Of a DNA stretch of 64,000 nucleotides, positions 40,943-50,000 are shown one piece after another. The notes under the pieces were generated by a model, which did not search any database, was not told the DNA's origin, and saw only the letters and a list, made by a program, of their open reading frames with translations. The translations under genes and the position numbers were made by a program. This DNA is from Modestobacter muralis (lineage in GTDB: Bacteria; Actinomycetota; Actinomycetes; Mycobacteriales; Geodermatophilaceae): the NCBI RefSeq assembly GCF_010682105.1, contig NZ_JAAGWH010000010.1, positions 1-64,000 on the forward strand, read 5' to 3'. How positions within the stretch are numbered: position 1 is the stretch's first letter; every line of letters starts with the position of its first letter.

Positions 40943-41327
40943 CCGCCCGCCCCAGGCCCGGGCCCGCGCCCGGACCGCTCGCGCGGCCCGGCGTCCGGTG
41001 ACCCGGGTGTGGTCGGAGGGGACGGGACAGCGGGACGGGGCTCCGGTGCGCGGTTCGGTGTCCGTGACCTCTCCTGGGCTGGGCGGGACGACGTGGTGGG
41101 GGTGCTCGTCGTCTTGTTACTCCAGGACGGCGTCGGTGATCAAGGATGGCACGCGGCCGGTGCCCCACCCGCCCCTGCGGTCGCCCCCTCTCCCAGCAGG
41201 TCCGGACCATCCGGATGCGCACCGTGGTCGCCGCACCGTCCCCGGGTCCCCGACCTGCCCCCACGGTCGCCGCGCGGCCGCCGGACCCGTGGGATGGGGC
41301 GACCCGTCCGACTGTCTTGGAGCGCGC
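40943..41327. other. 385-base gap between P450 and LysM peptidase genes
   Basis: A divergent spacer with no gene I can support and no recognised riboswitch. It must carry both promoters; a weak TTGTTA (41114) is the only -35-like match for the plus strand. A ten-base palindrome GGTCCGGACC is present near 41207 but is of common composition. The ribosome site TTGGAG precedes GTG 41328. Confidence 0.4.
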
Positions 41328-42437
41328 GTGCCCGTCCCCTCCCCGCGGGTGCCCCGGCGCCCGGCCGCACCCCGCCCGGTGCGCCTGCGCCGTGCCGCCG
41401 TGCTCGCCGTCCTCGGCGTCTGCGTGGCGCTCGCCCCGCCGGCGCGGGCCGTGGACACCGTCGGGCCGACCGCACCCGTCGCCGCACCGGCGGTGGTCGA
41501 GCAGCCGGCGCCCTACGTGGGTCAGGAGGTCTGCGACCCCACGCCCAAGCCGGGCACCGTGGACCTGGCGGCGACGGTGCTGGCCACCTACGGCGCCGGC
41601 AGCTCGGGCGGGATAAGCCGCAGCTGCGAGTCCGACGGCGTCAGCGAGCACGAGGAGGGCCGGGCCTGGGACTGGATGCTGCGCGCCGACGTCCCGGAGG
41701 AGCGGGCCGCCGCCGAGCGCTTCCTGGGCTGGCTCACCGCCGACGGCCCGGCGGGGGAGTCGGGCTACCAGGCGCGGCGGCTGGGCGTCCTCTACGTCAT
41801 CTGGGACCGGCGGATCTGGTCGGCCGACAGCGCCGCGGCGGGCTGGCTGGACTACACCGGCGCCGACCCGCACACCGGGCACGTGCACCTGTCGCAGTCC
41901 TGGAGCGGCGCGCTGGGGGTGACCTCCTGGTGGACCGGGGTCGCCGCCGCGGTCGACCAGCGAAGCTGCGCCGAGGTCGTCGACGGGCTCGCCGAGCCCG
42001 GTGCGCTGGCCACCGTCTGCGCCCCGCCGGTGCCGGCGGCGCCGCCGGCCGAGGTCCCGGTGTTCACCGGCCGGTACACCGTGGCGGCGGGGGACACCCT
42101 CGGCCAGATCGCCCTCGACCACGCCACGACGGTCGCCGAGCTGACCGCGGCCAACGGGCTGACCAGCACCGTGCTCATGGCCGGCCAGGAGCTCGCCGTG
42201 CCCGGCGCCCCGGCCGGCCCTGCGCCCGCGCCCGAGCCGGCCCCCGCGCCCGAGCCGGCCCCGGAGCCCGCGCCCGTCCCCGCTCCGGTGACCTACACCG
42301 TCCTGCCCGGGGACATGCTGGGCCGGATCGCCCTGGACCACGGCACGACGGTCGGGGAGCTCATGGCCGCCAACGGGCTGCCCACCAACCGGGTCAAGGC
42401 CGGCCAGGTGCTCCTCGTCCCGGCGGCCGCCGGCTGA
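41328..42437 (+). CDS. Secreted LAS-type metallopeptidase-like protein with two LysM domains
   Basis: A 369-residue exported protein from GTG 41328. A twin-basic leader and hydrophobic core (RLRRAAVLAVLGVCVALAPPARA) form the signal peptide. Residues 60-200 hold a domain with H108-x6-D115 (HEEGRAWD) and a later HVH at 185-187, the zinc ligands of LAS (M15/M74-like) peptidases; this corresponds to the actinobacterial ARB_07466-like domain. Two LysM domains follow (about 243-287 and 322-366), separated by a Pro/Ala/Glu repeat linker (PAPEPAPAPEPAPEP). It should bind peptidoglycan and may trim peptide cross-links, but lytic activity is inferred. Confidence 0.85.
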   Translation: MPVPSPRVPRRPAAPRPVRLRRAAVLAVLGVCVALAPPARAVDTVGPTAPVAAPAVVEQPAPYVGQEVCDPTPKPGTVDLAATVLATYGAGSSGGISRSCESDGVSEHEEGRAWDWMLRADVPEERAAAERFLGWLTADGPAGESGYQARRLGVLYVIWDRRIWSADSAAAGWLDYTGADPHTGHVHLSQSWSGALGVTSWWTGVAAAVDQRSCAEVVDGLAEPGALATVCAPPVPAAPPAEVPVFTGRYTVAAGDTLGQIALDHATTVAELTAANGLTSTVLMAGQELAVPGAPAGPAPAPEPAPAPEPAPEPAPVPAPVTYTVLPGDMLGRIALDHGTTVGELMAANGLPTNRVKAGQVLLVPAAAG

Positions 42438-42451
42438 CCGTGGGTCAGCCG
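42431..42451. terminator. Hairpin spanning two convergent stop codons
   Basis: CGGCTGACC / GGTCAGCCG around GTG. The stem contains the TGA of the LysM gene and the TGA of the opposite oxidoreductase gene. Confidence 0.7.
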
Positions 42452-43197
42452 CGGCCCGCCACCAGCCGGACCAGGTCCTCGTCGGCGGTCTCGCTGCCCA
42501 TGACGAAGGGCGGGGCGGGGACCAGCCCGCCGTCGGCGAAGGCACGCCCGGCCGGGCCGGGCAGCCTCAGCGACACGACCAGCCGGCGTCGTCCGGTCGC
42601 GCGCAGCCGGCGGCGCACCAGCCCGGCCATGTCCAGCTCCTCGGGGCCGGCCATCGGCTCGGTGACCCCGCGGGGCGCGCCGTGGGCCAGCTCGACCAGG
42701 TGCGCGGCCACCTCGCGGGCGGCCACCGGCCGGCTGTGCATCCGGGGGACGACGACCACCGGCCCGGGGGAGCGGTCGATCAGCTGACCGGCGAACTCGT
42801 GGAACTGGGTGGCCCGCAGCAGCGTCCAGGGCACCGGTCCGGCCGCGAGCAGCTCCTCCTGCCGGCGCTTGCCCACGTAGTAGCCGAAGTCGACGGTGTC
42901 CGCGCCGACGATCGACAGGGCGACGACGTGCCGCACCCCGGCCCGGTCGGCGGCGGCGAGCAACTGCTGGGTGGCGGCGGTGAAGAAGGCCACCGCCCGT
43001 CGGCGGCTGGTCGTGGTCACGTTGCCGACGTCGACGACCGCGCTCACCCCGTCCAGCGCGTCCGCCAGCCCGACGCCGGTGGTCAGGTCGAGGCCACGGG
43101 ACCGGGCCAGCACGACCGGGACGTCGCCTCGGCGTTCGAGCTCGGCCACCACCAGCCGCCCCAGCAGACCGGTCCCGCCGGCCACCGCCACCCTCAC
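42445..43197 (-). CDS. NAD(P)H-binding (NmrA-like) SDR protein
   Basis: A 250-residue atypical short-chain dehydrogenase: VAVAGGTGLLGRLVVAELERRG is the dinucleotide loop, followed by VVDVGNVTTTSR and HVVALSIVGADTVDFGYYVGKRRQEELL, where YYVGKRRQE is a YxxxK-like site. Such proteins act as redox sensors or reductases with unknown substrates. GTG 43197 overlaps the stop of the PucR-type regulator (GTGA), so it is coexpressed with it. Confidence 0.85.
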   Translation of the reverse strand: MRVAVAGGTGLLGRLVVAELERRGDVPVVLARSRGLDLTTGVGLADALDGVSAVVDVGNVTTTSRRRAVAFFTAATQQLLAAADRAGVRHVVALSIVGADTVDFGYYVGKRRQEELLAAGPVPWTLLRATQFHEFAGQLIDRSPGPVVVVPRMHSRPVAAREVAAHLVELAHGAPRGVTEPMAGPEELDMAGLVRRRLRATGRRRLVVSLRLPGPAGRAFADGGLVPAPPFVMGSETADEDLVRLVAGRG

Positions 43198-44390
43198 GAC
43201 GCGTCCTGCTCGGTCGGTGCCGGCAGCTGCGCTCCCAGGGCGAGGGTCAGCTCCAGGACGGTCTGCGGGTCCTCGAGGCGGTCGCCGTACAGCTCGCGCA
43301 GCTGGCCGAGCCGGTACCGCACCGTCTGCGGGTGCACGAACAACGCGGCGGCCACCTGCTCGCGCCGTCCGTGGTGCAGCAGCCAGGACCGCAACGTCAC
43401 GGTGAGCTTCTCCCGGACGGCGGGGCTCAGCCCCTCCAGCGGGGCGAGTGCAGCGGCCCGCAGGTCGGCCAGGGCGGAGTCGTCGGCCCGCAGCACGAGG
43501 TCGGTGAGCCGGCTCTCGGTGTCCAGCGCCGCCGTCCCGTCGGCGGTCAGGCCCAGCCGCAGCGCGCGCAGCGCCCGGGCGTAGGACGCCGACACCGCCG
43601 TCCACTCCCGGGCCGGCCCGACGACCGCAGCGGACCCCTCGAGGGTGCGCAGCAGGGTGGCCCGCGCGCCGCACCCGGCGTCGGGCACCAGGAGCACGAT
43701 GAGGTCGGCGGCGGGGTCCAGGCCCGGCGGGTCGTCGGACACCTGCAGGGTGCGGTCGTCGAGCCGGGCGAGCGCGCCGCGGGCCTGCCCCTCGGGCAGC
43801 AGGACGGCGGTGAGCGTCCGCGGCGGCGACCAGCCGGCCCGCTCGGCTGCCGGGACGAGGTCGTGCGGCGGCCGGCCGGTGAGCAGCAGCGCACCGAGGC
43901 GCTCCAGGTGGTGCCGGCGCACGCGGCCGGTGCTGTCCAGCTCGTCGGTGTGCCCGGCGACGCTGGAGGCCGACAGCTGGTCGATGTAGGCGAACACGAG
44001 CTCGGCGAATCGGGCCAGCGACCCGGCGGTCATCCCGGCGGCCACGGCGGTGTCGCTCATGTGCCGCCACGCCACCCGGGCGCCGACCCGGTAGGCGGCC
44101 AGCAGCGCGTCCATCGGCCGGCCGCTGCGCGCCTCGCCCCGGCCCAGGGCGTAGGCGCCCTCCAGCGCGGGGCCGATCGGGCGGCTGGGGTCCGCGCCGC
44201 CGGTCGTGGTAGCCAGCTCCAGGAACCCGCCGAGGGCGAGCTGGACGGCGCGGCTGATCGCCCGGCCCATCTCCCCGGCGAACGCGTCGGTGTAGCTGGG
44301 CACCTCGACCACGATGCTGGCCACGGTCTGCGCGGCGACGGCGGGCAGCTCGGCCCGCATCGCGGTGACCACCGCGGCCGGGAAGGTCAC
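43194..44390 (-). CDS. PucR-family transcriptional regulator
   Basis: A regulator of about 398 residues. The C-terminal HTH_30 (PucR) domain is clear: LRSWLLHHGRREQVAAALFVHPQTVRYRLGQLRELYG. Upstream is a GGDEF-like/CdaR middle domain and an N-terminal RsbRD-type sensor (about residues 20-170). The start is uncertain: GTG 44390 is used; GTG 44411 sits inside the AAAGGAGG sequence and ATG 44360 is later. It is divergent from the ferredoxin reductase and desaturase, so it probably controls membrane lipid desaturation through the palindrome at 44465-44492. Confidence 0.82.
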   Translation of the reverse strand: MTFPAAVVTAMRAELPAVAAQTVASIVVEVPSYTDAFAGEMGRAISRAVQLALGGFLELATTTGGADPSRPIGPALEGAYALGRGEARSGRPMDALLAAYRVGARVAWRHMSDTAVAAGMTAGSLARFAELVFAYIDQLSASSVAGHTDELDSTGRVRRHHLERLGALLLTGRPPHDLVPAAERAGWSPPRTLTAVLLPEGQARGALARLDDRTLQVSDDPPGLDPAADLIVLLVPDAGCGARATLLRTLEGSAAVVGPAREWTAVSASYARALRALRLGLTADGTAALDTESRLTDLVLRADDSALADLRAAALAPLEGLSPAVREKLTVTLRSWLLHHGRREQVAAALFVHPQTVRYRLGQLRELYGDRLEDPQTVLELTLALGAQLPAPTEQDAS

Positions 44391-44464
44391 GGGCTCGGTC
44401 GTCGTCCCCACCTCCTTTGTCCTGAGGGAACAGAAGCTACCGCTCGATTCACGCCCAGCGGGGG

Positions 44465-44492
44465 AGTGTTCACCCCGTCGGCGGGGAACACT
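44465..44492. promoter_or_regulatory. Inverted repeat in the regulator / ferredoxin reductase spacer
   Basis: AGTGTTC-A-CCCC, a six-base centre, then GGGG-AACACT: an imperfect palindrome seven bases before the reductase ATG and close to the regulator start. Probable operator for the divergent PucR-type regulator, also overlapping the reductase ribosome site. Confidence 0.5.
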
Positions 44493-44498
44493 CAAGTC

Positions 44499-45599
44499 AT
44501 GACCGCCACCGTCCCCCGTCCGGGCCGCCCCGCGCTCCGGGCGCTGCGCGACCGGGTGCTCAAGGCCGCCGAGCTGGTCACCACGCCGCTGCTGCCGGTC
44601 GACTACCTCGACCTGATCGACCCGCTGCGCTCCGGTGCCGCACTGCGTGGGCGGATCGAGGAGGTCCGGCACGAGACCCGCGACGCCGCCACGATCGTGA
44701 TCCAGCCCGGCCGCGACTGGCTGCCGCACACCCCGGGCCAGTACGTGCGCATCGGCGTCGACGTCGAGGGTGTGCGGCTGTGGCGCGCCTACTCGCTCAC
44801 CTCGGTGCTCGGCCGGCCCGACGGCCGCTTCACCATCACGGTCAAGGCGATCCCCGGCGGCAAGGTCAGCAACCACCTGGTGCACCGGGTCCAGCCAGGC
44901 ACCATCGTGCAGCTGGACCAGGCGACCGGGGACTTCGTGCTCCCCGCGATGCGCCCGGCCAAGGCGCTGTTCGTCACCGCGGGTTCCGGCATCACGCCGG
45001 TGATGGGCATCCTGCGCAACCACGTGCACGAGCACGAGGACGTCGTCCTGGTGCACTCCGCGCCGACGGCGGAGGACGTCATCTTCGGGGCCGAGCTGCG
45101 CGAGATGGCTCGCGACGGTGCGATCCGGCTGGTCGAGCGGCACACCTCGACCGACGGCCTGCTGGACACCGCCGTGCTCGCCGGCATGGTCCCCGACCTG
45201 GCCGAGCGCTCCACCTGGGCGTGCGGCCCGCTCGGCCTGCTCGAGTCGCTCGAGCAGTACTGGGCCGACGCCGGCATCGCCGACCAGCTCTACACCGAGC
45301 GGTTCCGCCCGCGGGTGCTCGTCACCGGTGAGGCCGGCGGAACGGTGGACTTCACCGCCTCCGGCACGACCGTCGAGGTCGACGGCGCCACCCCGATCCT
45401 GGACGCCGCCGAGGACGCCGGGCTGCTCATGCCCAGCGGCTGCCGGATGGGCATCTGCTACGGCTGCGTGCTGCCGCTGCGCGAGGGCGCCGTCCGCGAC
45501 CTGCGCACCGGTGAGGTGACCACCGCCGCCCCCGGCGACGGCGTCCTCGTCCAGACCTGCATCAGCGCCGCCGCCGGCGCCTGCGAGATCGACCACTGA
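44499..45599 (+). CDS. Ferredoxin reductase with C-terminal 2Fe-2S domain
   Basis: A 366-residue electron-transfer protein. The FAD-binding domain has WRAYSLTSV (RxYSL), the NAD(P) domain has FVTAGSGITPVMGIL and WACGPLGLLESLE, and the C-terminal plant-type ferredoxin holds CRMGICYGC plus a distal Cys in VQTCIS. It passes electrons from NAD(P)H to the desaturase encoded next, as the Rv3230c protein does for DesA3 in mycobacteria. ATG 44499 follows the palindrome. A strong hairpin separates it from the desaturase. Confidence 0.92.
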   Translation: MTATVPRPGRPALRALRDRVLKAAELVTTPLLPVDYLDLIDPLRSGAALRGRIEEVRHETRDAATIVIQPGRDWLPHTPGQYVRIGVDVEGVRLWRAYSLTSVLGRPDGRFTITVKAIPGGKVSNHLVHRVQPGTIVQLDQATGDFVLPAMRPAKALFVTAGSGITPVMGILRNHVHEHEDVVLVHSAPTAEDVIFGAELREMARDGAIRLVERHTSTDGLLDTAVLAGMVPDLAERSTWACGPLGLLESLEQYWADAGIADQLYTERFRPRVLVTGEAGGTVDFTASGTTVEVDGATPILDAAEDAGLLMPSGCRMGICYGCVLPLREGAVRDLRTGEVTTAAPGDGVLVQTCISAAAGACEIDH

Positions 45600-45605
45600 C
45601 CTCCA

Positions 45606-45648
45606 GCGGAGTCGATCCGTCGCGGTGACCGCGACAGATCGACTCCGC
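45606..45648 (+). terminator. Near-perfect palindrome between reductase and desaturase
   Basis: Outer arms GCGGAGTCGATC / GATCGACTCCGC and inner arms GTCGCGGT / ACCGCGAC form a 20-bp stem with one C-A mismatch and a single-base centre. It sits in the middle of a two-gene unit, so it may be a partial terminator or mRNA stabiliser. Confidence 0.6.
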
Positions 45649-45685
45649 GACCCCGCACCCGCATCCCTGAGCTGAGGAGCTGCAC

Positions 45686-46876
45686 GTGACCGTCCTGCAG
45701 AAGAAGTCCGACAACCCGATCGCCCACCTGAGCCCCGAGGACATCGAGGCGATCGGCTTCGAGCTCGACGCCATCCGGCAGAGCGTGGTGGACAGCCGTG
45801 GCGAGTCCGACGCGGCCTACATCCGCAAGGTGATCGACGTGCAGCGCAAGCTCGAGCTGGGCAGCCGCGCCGTCCTGCTGTTCTCGAAGTTCCCGCCGGC
45901 CTGGCTGCTGGGCACCGCCGGGCTCTCGGTCGCCAAGATCCTGGAGAACATGGAGATCGGGCACAACATCCTGCACGGGCAGTGGGACTGGATGCGCGAC
46001 CCGAAGATCCACTCCACCACCTGGGAGTGGGACATGGCCAGCCCGGCCGAGCAGTGGAAGCACTCGCACAACGAGTTGCATCACACGTACACGAACGTGA
46101 TCGGCAAGGACAACGACCTCGGCTACGGCATCATGCGCGTCGACGAGGACCAGAAGTGGGTGCCGCTGTACCTGCTGCAGCCGGTGTGGAACTTCGTCAA
46201 CGCGATCTTCTTCGAGTACGGCATCGCCGCCTACGACCTGGAGCTGGGCAAGAACCTGGCCACCAAGGAGCGGCGCGCCGACCCGGGCTTCCGGGCCCGC
46301 GGCAAGCAGGTGCTGAAGAAGATCCGCAAGCAGGCCACCAAGGACTACCTGGTGCACCCGCTGCTGTCCGGGCCGTCGTTCCTGCCGACCCTGGCCGCCA
46401 ACTTCACCGCCAACGTGGTGCGCAACCTGTGGTCGCACTCGGTGATCATGTGCGGGCACTTCCCCGAGGGCGTCGAGACCTTCGAGAAGAAGTCGATCGA
46501 GGGCGAGTCCCGCGGTGAGTGGTACCTGCGCCAGATGCTCGGCTCGGCCAACATTTCCGGCAGCAAGGCCATGCACATCATGACCGGCAACCTGTCCCAC
46601 CAGGTCGAGCACCACCTGTTCCCGGACCTGCCGAGCAACCGGTACGCCGAGATCGCCCCGAAGATCGAGGACCTGTTCCGCCGCTACGGCCTGCGGTACC
46701 ACTCCGCGTCGCTGCCGCGTCAGGTCGGCTCGGCCTGGCACAAGGTCATCCGGCTCTCGCTGCCGAACAACTGGCTGGCCCAGACCACCCCGGCCAACGC
46801 GCCGGCCCAGGTCGTCAAGCTCTACAAGATGACGACGGGCGGGGCGAAGGTGCGCCGCGCGCTGCAGGCCGCCTGA
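45686..46876 (+). CDS. Acyl-CoA fatty acid desaturase (DesA3-like)
   Basis: A 396-residue membrane-bound di-iron desaturase. Three His boxes are present: GHNILHG (H93-H97), HSHNELHH (to H133) and HQVEHH (H305-H310). Two hydrophobic regions (around residues 60-85 and 235-262) span the membrane, fewer than in some families. It inserts a double bond, probably at C9, in acyl-CoA or phospholipid chains using electrons from the upstream reductase. GTG 45686 follows GAGGAGCTG. The pairing and order match the mycobacterial Rv3230c-DesA3 system. Confidence 0.92.
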   Translation: MTVLQKKSDNPIAHLSPEDIEAIGFELDAIRQSVVDSRGESDAAYIRKVIDVQRKLELGSRAVLLFSKFPPAWLLGTAGLSVAKILENMEIGHNILHGQWDWMRDPKIHSTTWEWDMASPAEQWKHSHNELHHTYTNVIGKDNDLGYGIMRVDEDQKWVPLYLLQPVWNFVNAIFFEYGIAAYDLELGKNLATKERRADPGFRARGKQVLKKIRKQATKDYLVHPLLSGPSFLPTLAANFTANVVRNLWSHSVIMCGHFPEGVETFEKKSIEGESRGEWYLRQMLGSANISGSKAMHIMTGNLSHQVEHHLFPDLPSNRYAEIAPKIEDLFRRYGLRYHSASLPRQVGSAWHKVIRLSLPNNWLAQTTPANAPAQVVKLYKMTTGGAKVRRALQAA

Positions 46877-46893
46877 CCTGTTCCACCTGCACG

Positions 46894-46933
46894 ACCGCGA
46901 CCCCGCCGGGCACCTGCCCGGCGGGGTCGCGGT
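46894..46933 (+). terminator. Strong terminator after the desaturase
   Basis: Perfect 18-bp stem, ACCGCGACCCCGCCGGGC with its complement, around the loop ACCT, starting 17 bases after the stop. Confidence 0.88.
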
Positions 46934-47047
46934 GTCCCCCGGTGGCGCACGTGGCCGGGTCCTCAGGGCCTGAGGCGCCGGCTGGTCAGACGGTCAGTGT
47001 GCAGGGGCGTGAACGGCGACGTCCGGGGGTCTCCGGGGTGATCTACT

Positions 47048-47057
47048 AGGACGTCCT
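47048..47057 (+). promoter_or_regulatory. AGGACGTCCT palindrome upstream of icmF
   Basis: A perfect ten-base palindrome 32 bases before the icmF start, flanked by TACT and CGTA. A related GACGTCC lies at about 47020. A likely operator for an acyl-CoA-responsive repressor; the protein is unknown. Confidence 0.45.
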
Positions 47058-47089
47058 CGTATGTCGGGGCGACCCCGTCGGGAGCACTC

Positions 47090-50000
47090 ATGGCCGAGCT
47101 GCACGTCCCCACCCGTCCCGTCCGCCTGGTCACCGCCTCGAGCTTGTTCGACGGGCACGACGCCGCGATCAACGTGATGCGGCGGCTGCTGCAGAGCCAG
47201 GGCGCGGAAGTGGTGCACCTCGGGCACGACCGCAGCGTGCAGGCCGTCGTCCGGGCGGCGGTGGAGGAGGACGTGCAGGGGGTCGCGCTCTCCTCCTACC
47301 AGGGCGGGCACGTCGAGTACTTCAGCTACCTGGTCGAGGAGCTGGCCGCCCACGGCGCCGGCCACGTGCAGGTGTTCGGCGGCGGGGGCGGGGTGATCGT
47401 GCCCGACGAGATCGCCCTGCTGCGCTCGCGCGGGGTGCGCATCTTCTCCCCGGCGGACGGCCAGCAGCTCGGGCTGCCGGGCATGATCAACACGATCATC
47501 GCGGCCTGCGACGTCGACCTGACGGCGGACGGCCCGGACCTCGACGCCCTCTCAGCCGGCGACCCCGCGGCGCTGGCCCGGGCGATCACCGTGCTGGAGG
47601 CCGGCCGCTCTCCCGAGCTCGCCGAGCGGGTCATGCGGGAGGCCGCCGGGCGCACCGTGCCCGTGCTCGGCATCACCGGCACCGGTGGCTCGGGGAAGTC
47701 CTCGCTCACCGATGAGCTGCTGCGCCGGCTGCGGCTGGACAACGAGGACGAGCTGCGGATCGCGGTCCTCGCCGTCGACCCGACCCGCCGTCGCGGCGGT
47801 GGCGCGCTGCTCGGCGACCGGATCCGGATGAACGCCCTGGAGACCGGCGACCGCCACCGCACCTTCTTCCGCTCGCTGGCCACCCGCAGCGCCGGCGCGC
47901 AGGTGCCCGAGCACCTCGACCATGTGATCGCCGCGGTGAAGGCAGCCGGCTACGACCTGGTGATCGTGGAGACCCCTGGCATCGGTCAGGGTGACGCGGC
48001 GATCCTGCCCTTCAGTGACGTCTCGCTGTACGTGATGACGCCGGAGTTCGGCGCCGCGTCGCAGCTGGAGAAGATCGACATGCTCGACTTCGCCGACGTC
48101 GTGGCGGTCAACAAGTTCGAGCGCCGCGGCGCGGAGGACGCCCGCCGGGACGTCGCCCGGCAGCTGGTGCGCAACCGCGAGGCCTTCGGCACGCCGTGGC
48201 AGGAGATGCCGGTGTTCGGCACCTCGGCGGCGCGGTTCAACGACGACGGTGTGACCGCGCTCCACCAGCACCTCACGACGCTGCTCGCCGACCGCGGCCT
48301 GCCGGTCAGCAGCGGCGTGCTTCCCCGCGTCGACGTCCGGGCCAGCACCGGGCTGACCAGCCTCGTCCCGGTGTCCCGGTCGCGGTACCTGGCCGACGTG
48401 GCCGACGCCGTCCGCGGCTACCACCGCACGACGGCGGAGCAGGCCGAGCTGGTGCGGCGGCAGCAGCACCTGCGCACCGCAGCCGAGCTGCTCCCCGGCG
48501 AGGCGGCCGACCAGGCCCGCGACCTCGCCGCGGCGATCGAGGGCGACCTGCTGCCCACGGTCCGCACCCTGCTGGGGGAGTGGCCGGCCCGGGTCGAGGA
48601 GTACTCCGGTGAGGAGCTGGTCTACACCGTCCGCGGCACGGAGATCCGCACGCCACTGACCCGTACGACCCTGTCAGGCAACCAGGTGCGCCGGGTTGCG
48701 TTGCCACGGACGACGGACGCCGCCGAGCTGCTGGGCTGGCTGCGCCGGGAGAACCTGCCCGGACACTTCCCGTACACCGCCGGGGTCTTCCCCTTCAAGC
48801 GCCAGGGCGAGGCCCCGGCCCGGATGTTCGCCGGCGAGGGCGACCCGTTCCGCACCAACCGGCGCTTCCAACTGCTGTCGGCCGGTGCTGAGGCGACCCG
48901 GCTGTCGACCGCGTTCGACTCGGTCACCCTCTACGGCCGCGACCCCGACCCGCGACCGGACGTCTACGGCAAGGTCGGGACGTCGGGGGTCTCGATCGCC
49001 ACCGTCGAGGACATGGCGGTGCTCTACGCCGGGTTCGACCTCTGCTCGCCGACCACCTCGGTGTCGATGACGATCAACGGCCCCGCGCCGGCCGTCCTGG
49101 CGATGTTCTTCTGCACGGCGATCGACCAGCGGCTGGACGCGTTCCGGACCGACGAGGGCCGCGAGCCCACCGCTGCGGAGGCCGAGGAGATCCGCGCCTG
49201 GGTGCTCGCCCACGTCCGCGGCACGGTGCAGGCCGACATCCTCAAGGAGGACCAGGGGCAGAACACCTGCATCTTCTCCACCGAGTTCGCGCTCCGCTGC
49301 ATGGCCGACATCCAGCAGTGGTTCATCGACCACGCCGTCCGCAACTTCTACTCGGTGTCGATCTCCGGCTACCACATCGCCGAGGCCGGGGCGAACCCCA
49401 TCAGCCAGCTCGCCTTCACCCTCGCCAACGGCTTCACCTACGTCGAGGCCTACCTTGCCCGCGGCATGTCGATCGACGACTTCGCGCCCAACCTGTCCTT
49501 CTTCTTCTCCAACGGGATGGATGCCGAGTACTCCGTCATCGGACGGGTCGCCCGCCGGATCTGGGCCGTGGCCATGGCGGAGCGGTACGGCGCCGGCCCG
49601 CGCTCGCAGCAGCTGAAGTACCACGTGCAGACGTCGGGCCGGTCGCTGCACGCGCAGGAGATGGACTTCAACGACATCCGGACGACGTTGCAGGCGCTCT
49701 GCGCGATCTACGACAACGCCAACAGCCTGCACACGAACGCCTACGACGAGGCGGTCACCACCCCGAGCGCGGCCTCGGTGCGCCGGGCGCTGGCCATCCA
49801 GATGATCATCGACCGCGAGTGGGGGCTGGCCGGCAACGAGAACCCGCTGCAGGGCTCCTTCGTCATCGACGAGCTCACCGACCTGGTCGAGGCCGCCTTG
49901 CTGGCGGAGTTCGACCGGATCGCCGAGCGCGGCGGGGTGCTCGGGGCCATGGAGACCGGCTACCAGCGCGGCCGGATCCAGGACGAGTCGATGCTCTACG

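Noticed and set aside
40943-41327. Possible c-di-AMP (ydaO) riboswitch ahead of the LysM peptidase
   Set aside because: Such riboswitches often precede actinobacterial cell-wall hydrolases, but I could not find their conserved core here.
46877-47089. Cobalamin riboswitch upstream of icmF
   Set aside because: The spacer is mostly a terminator and lacks the conserved B12-box sequence.
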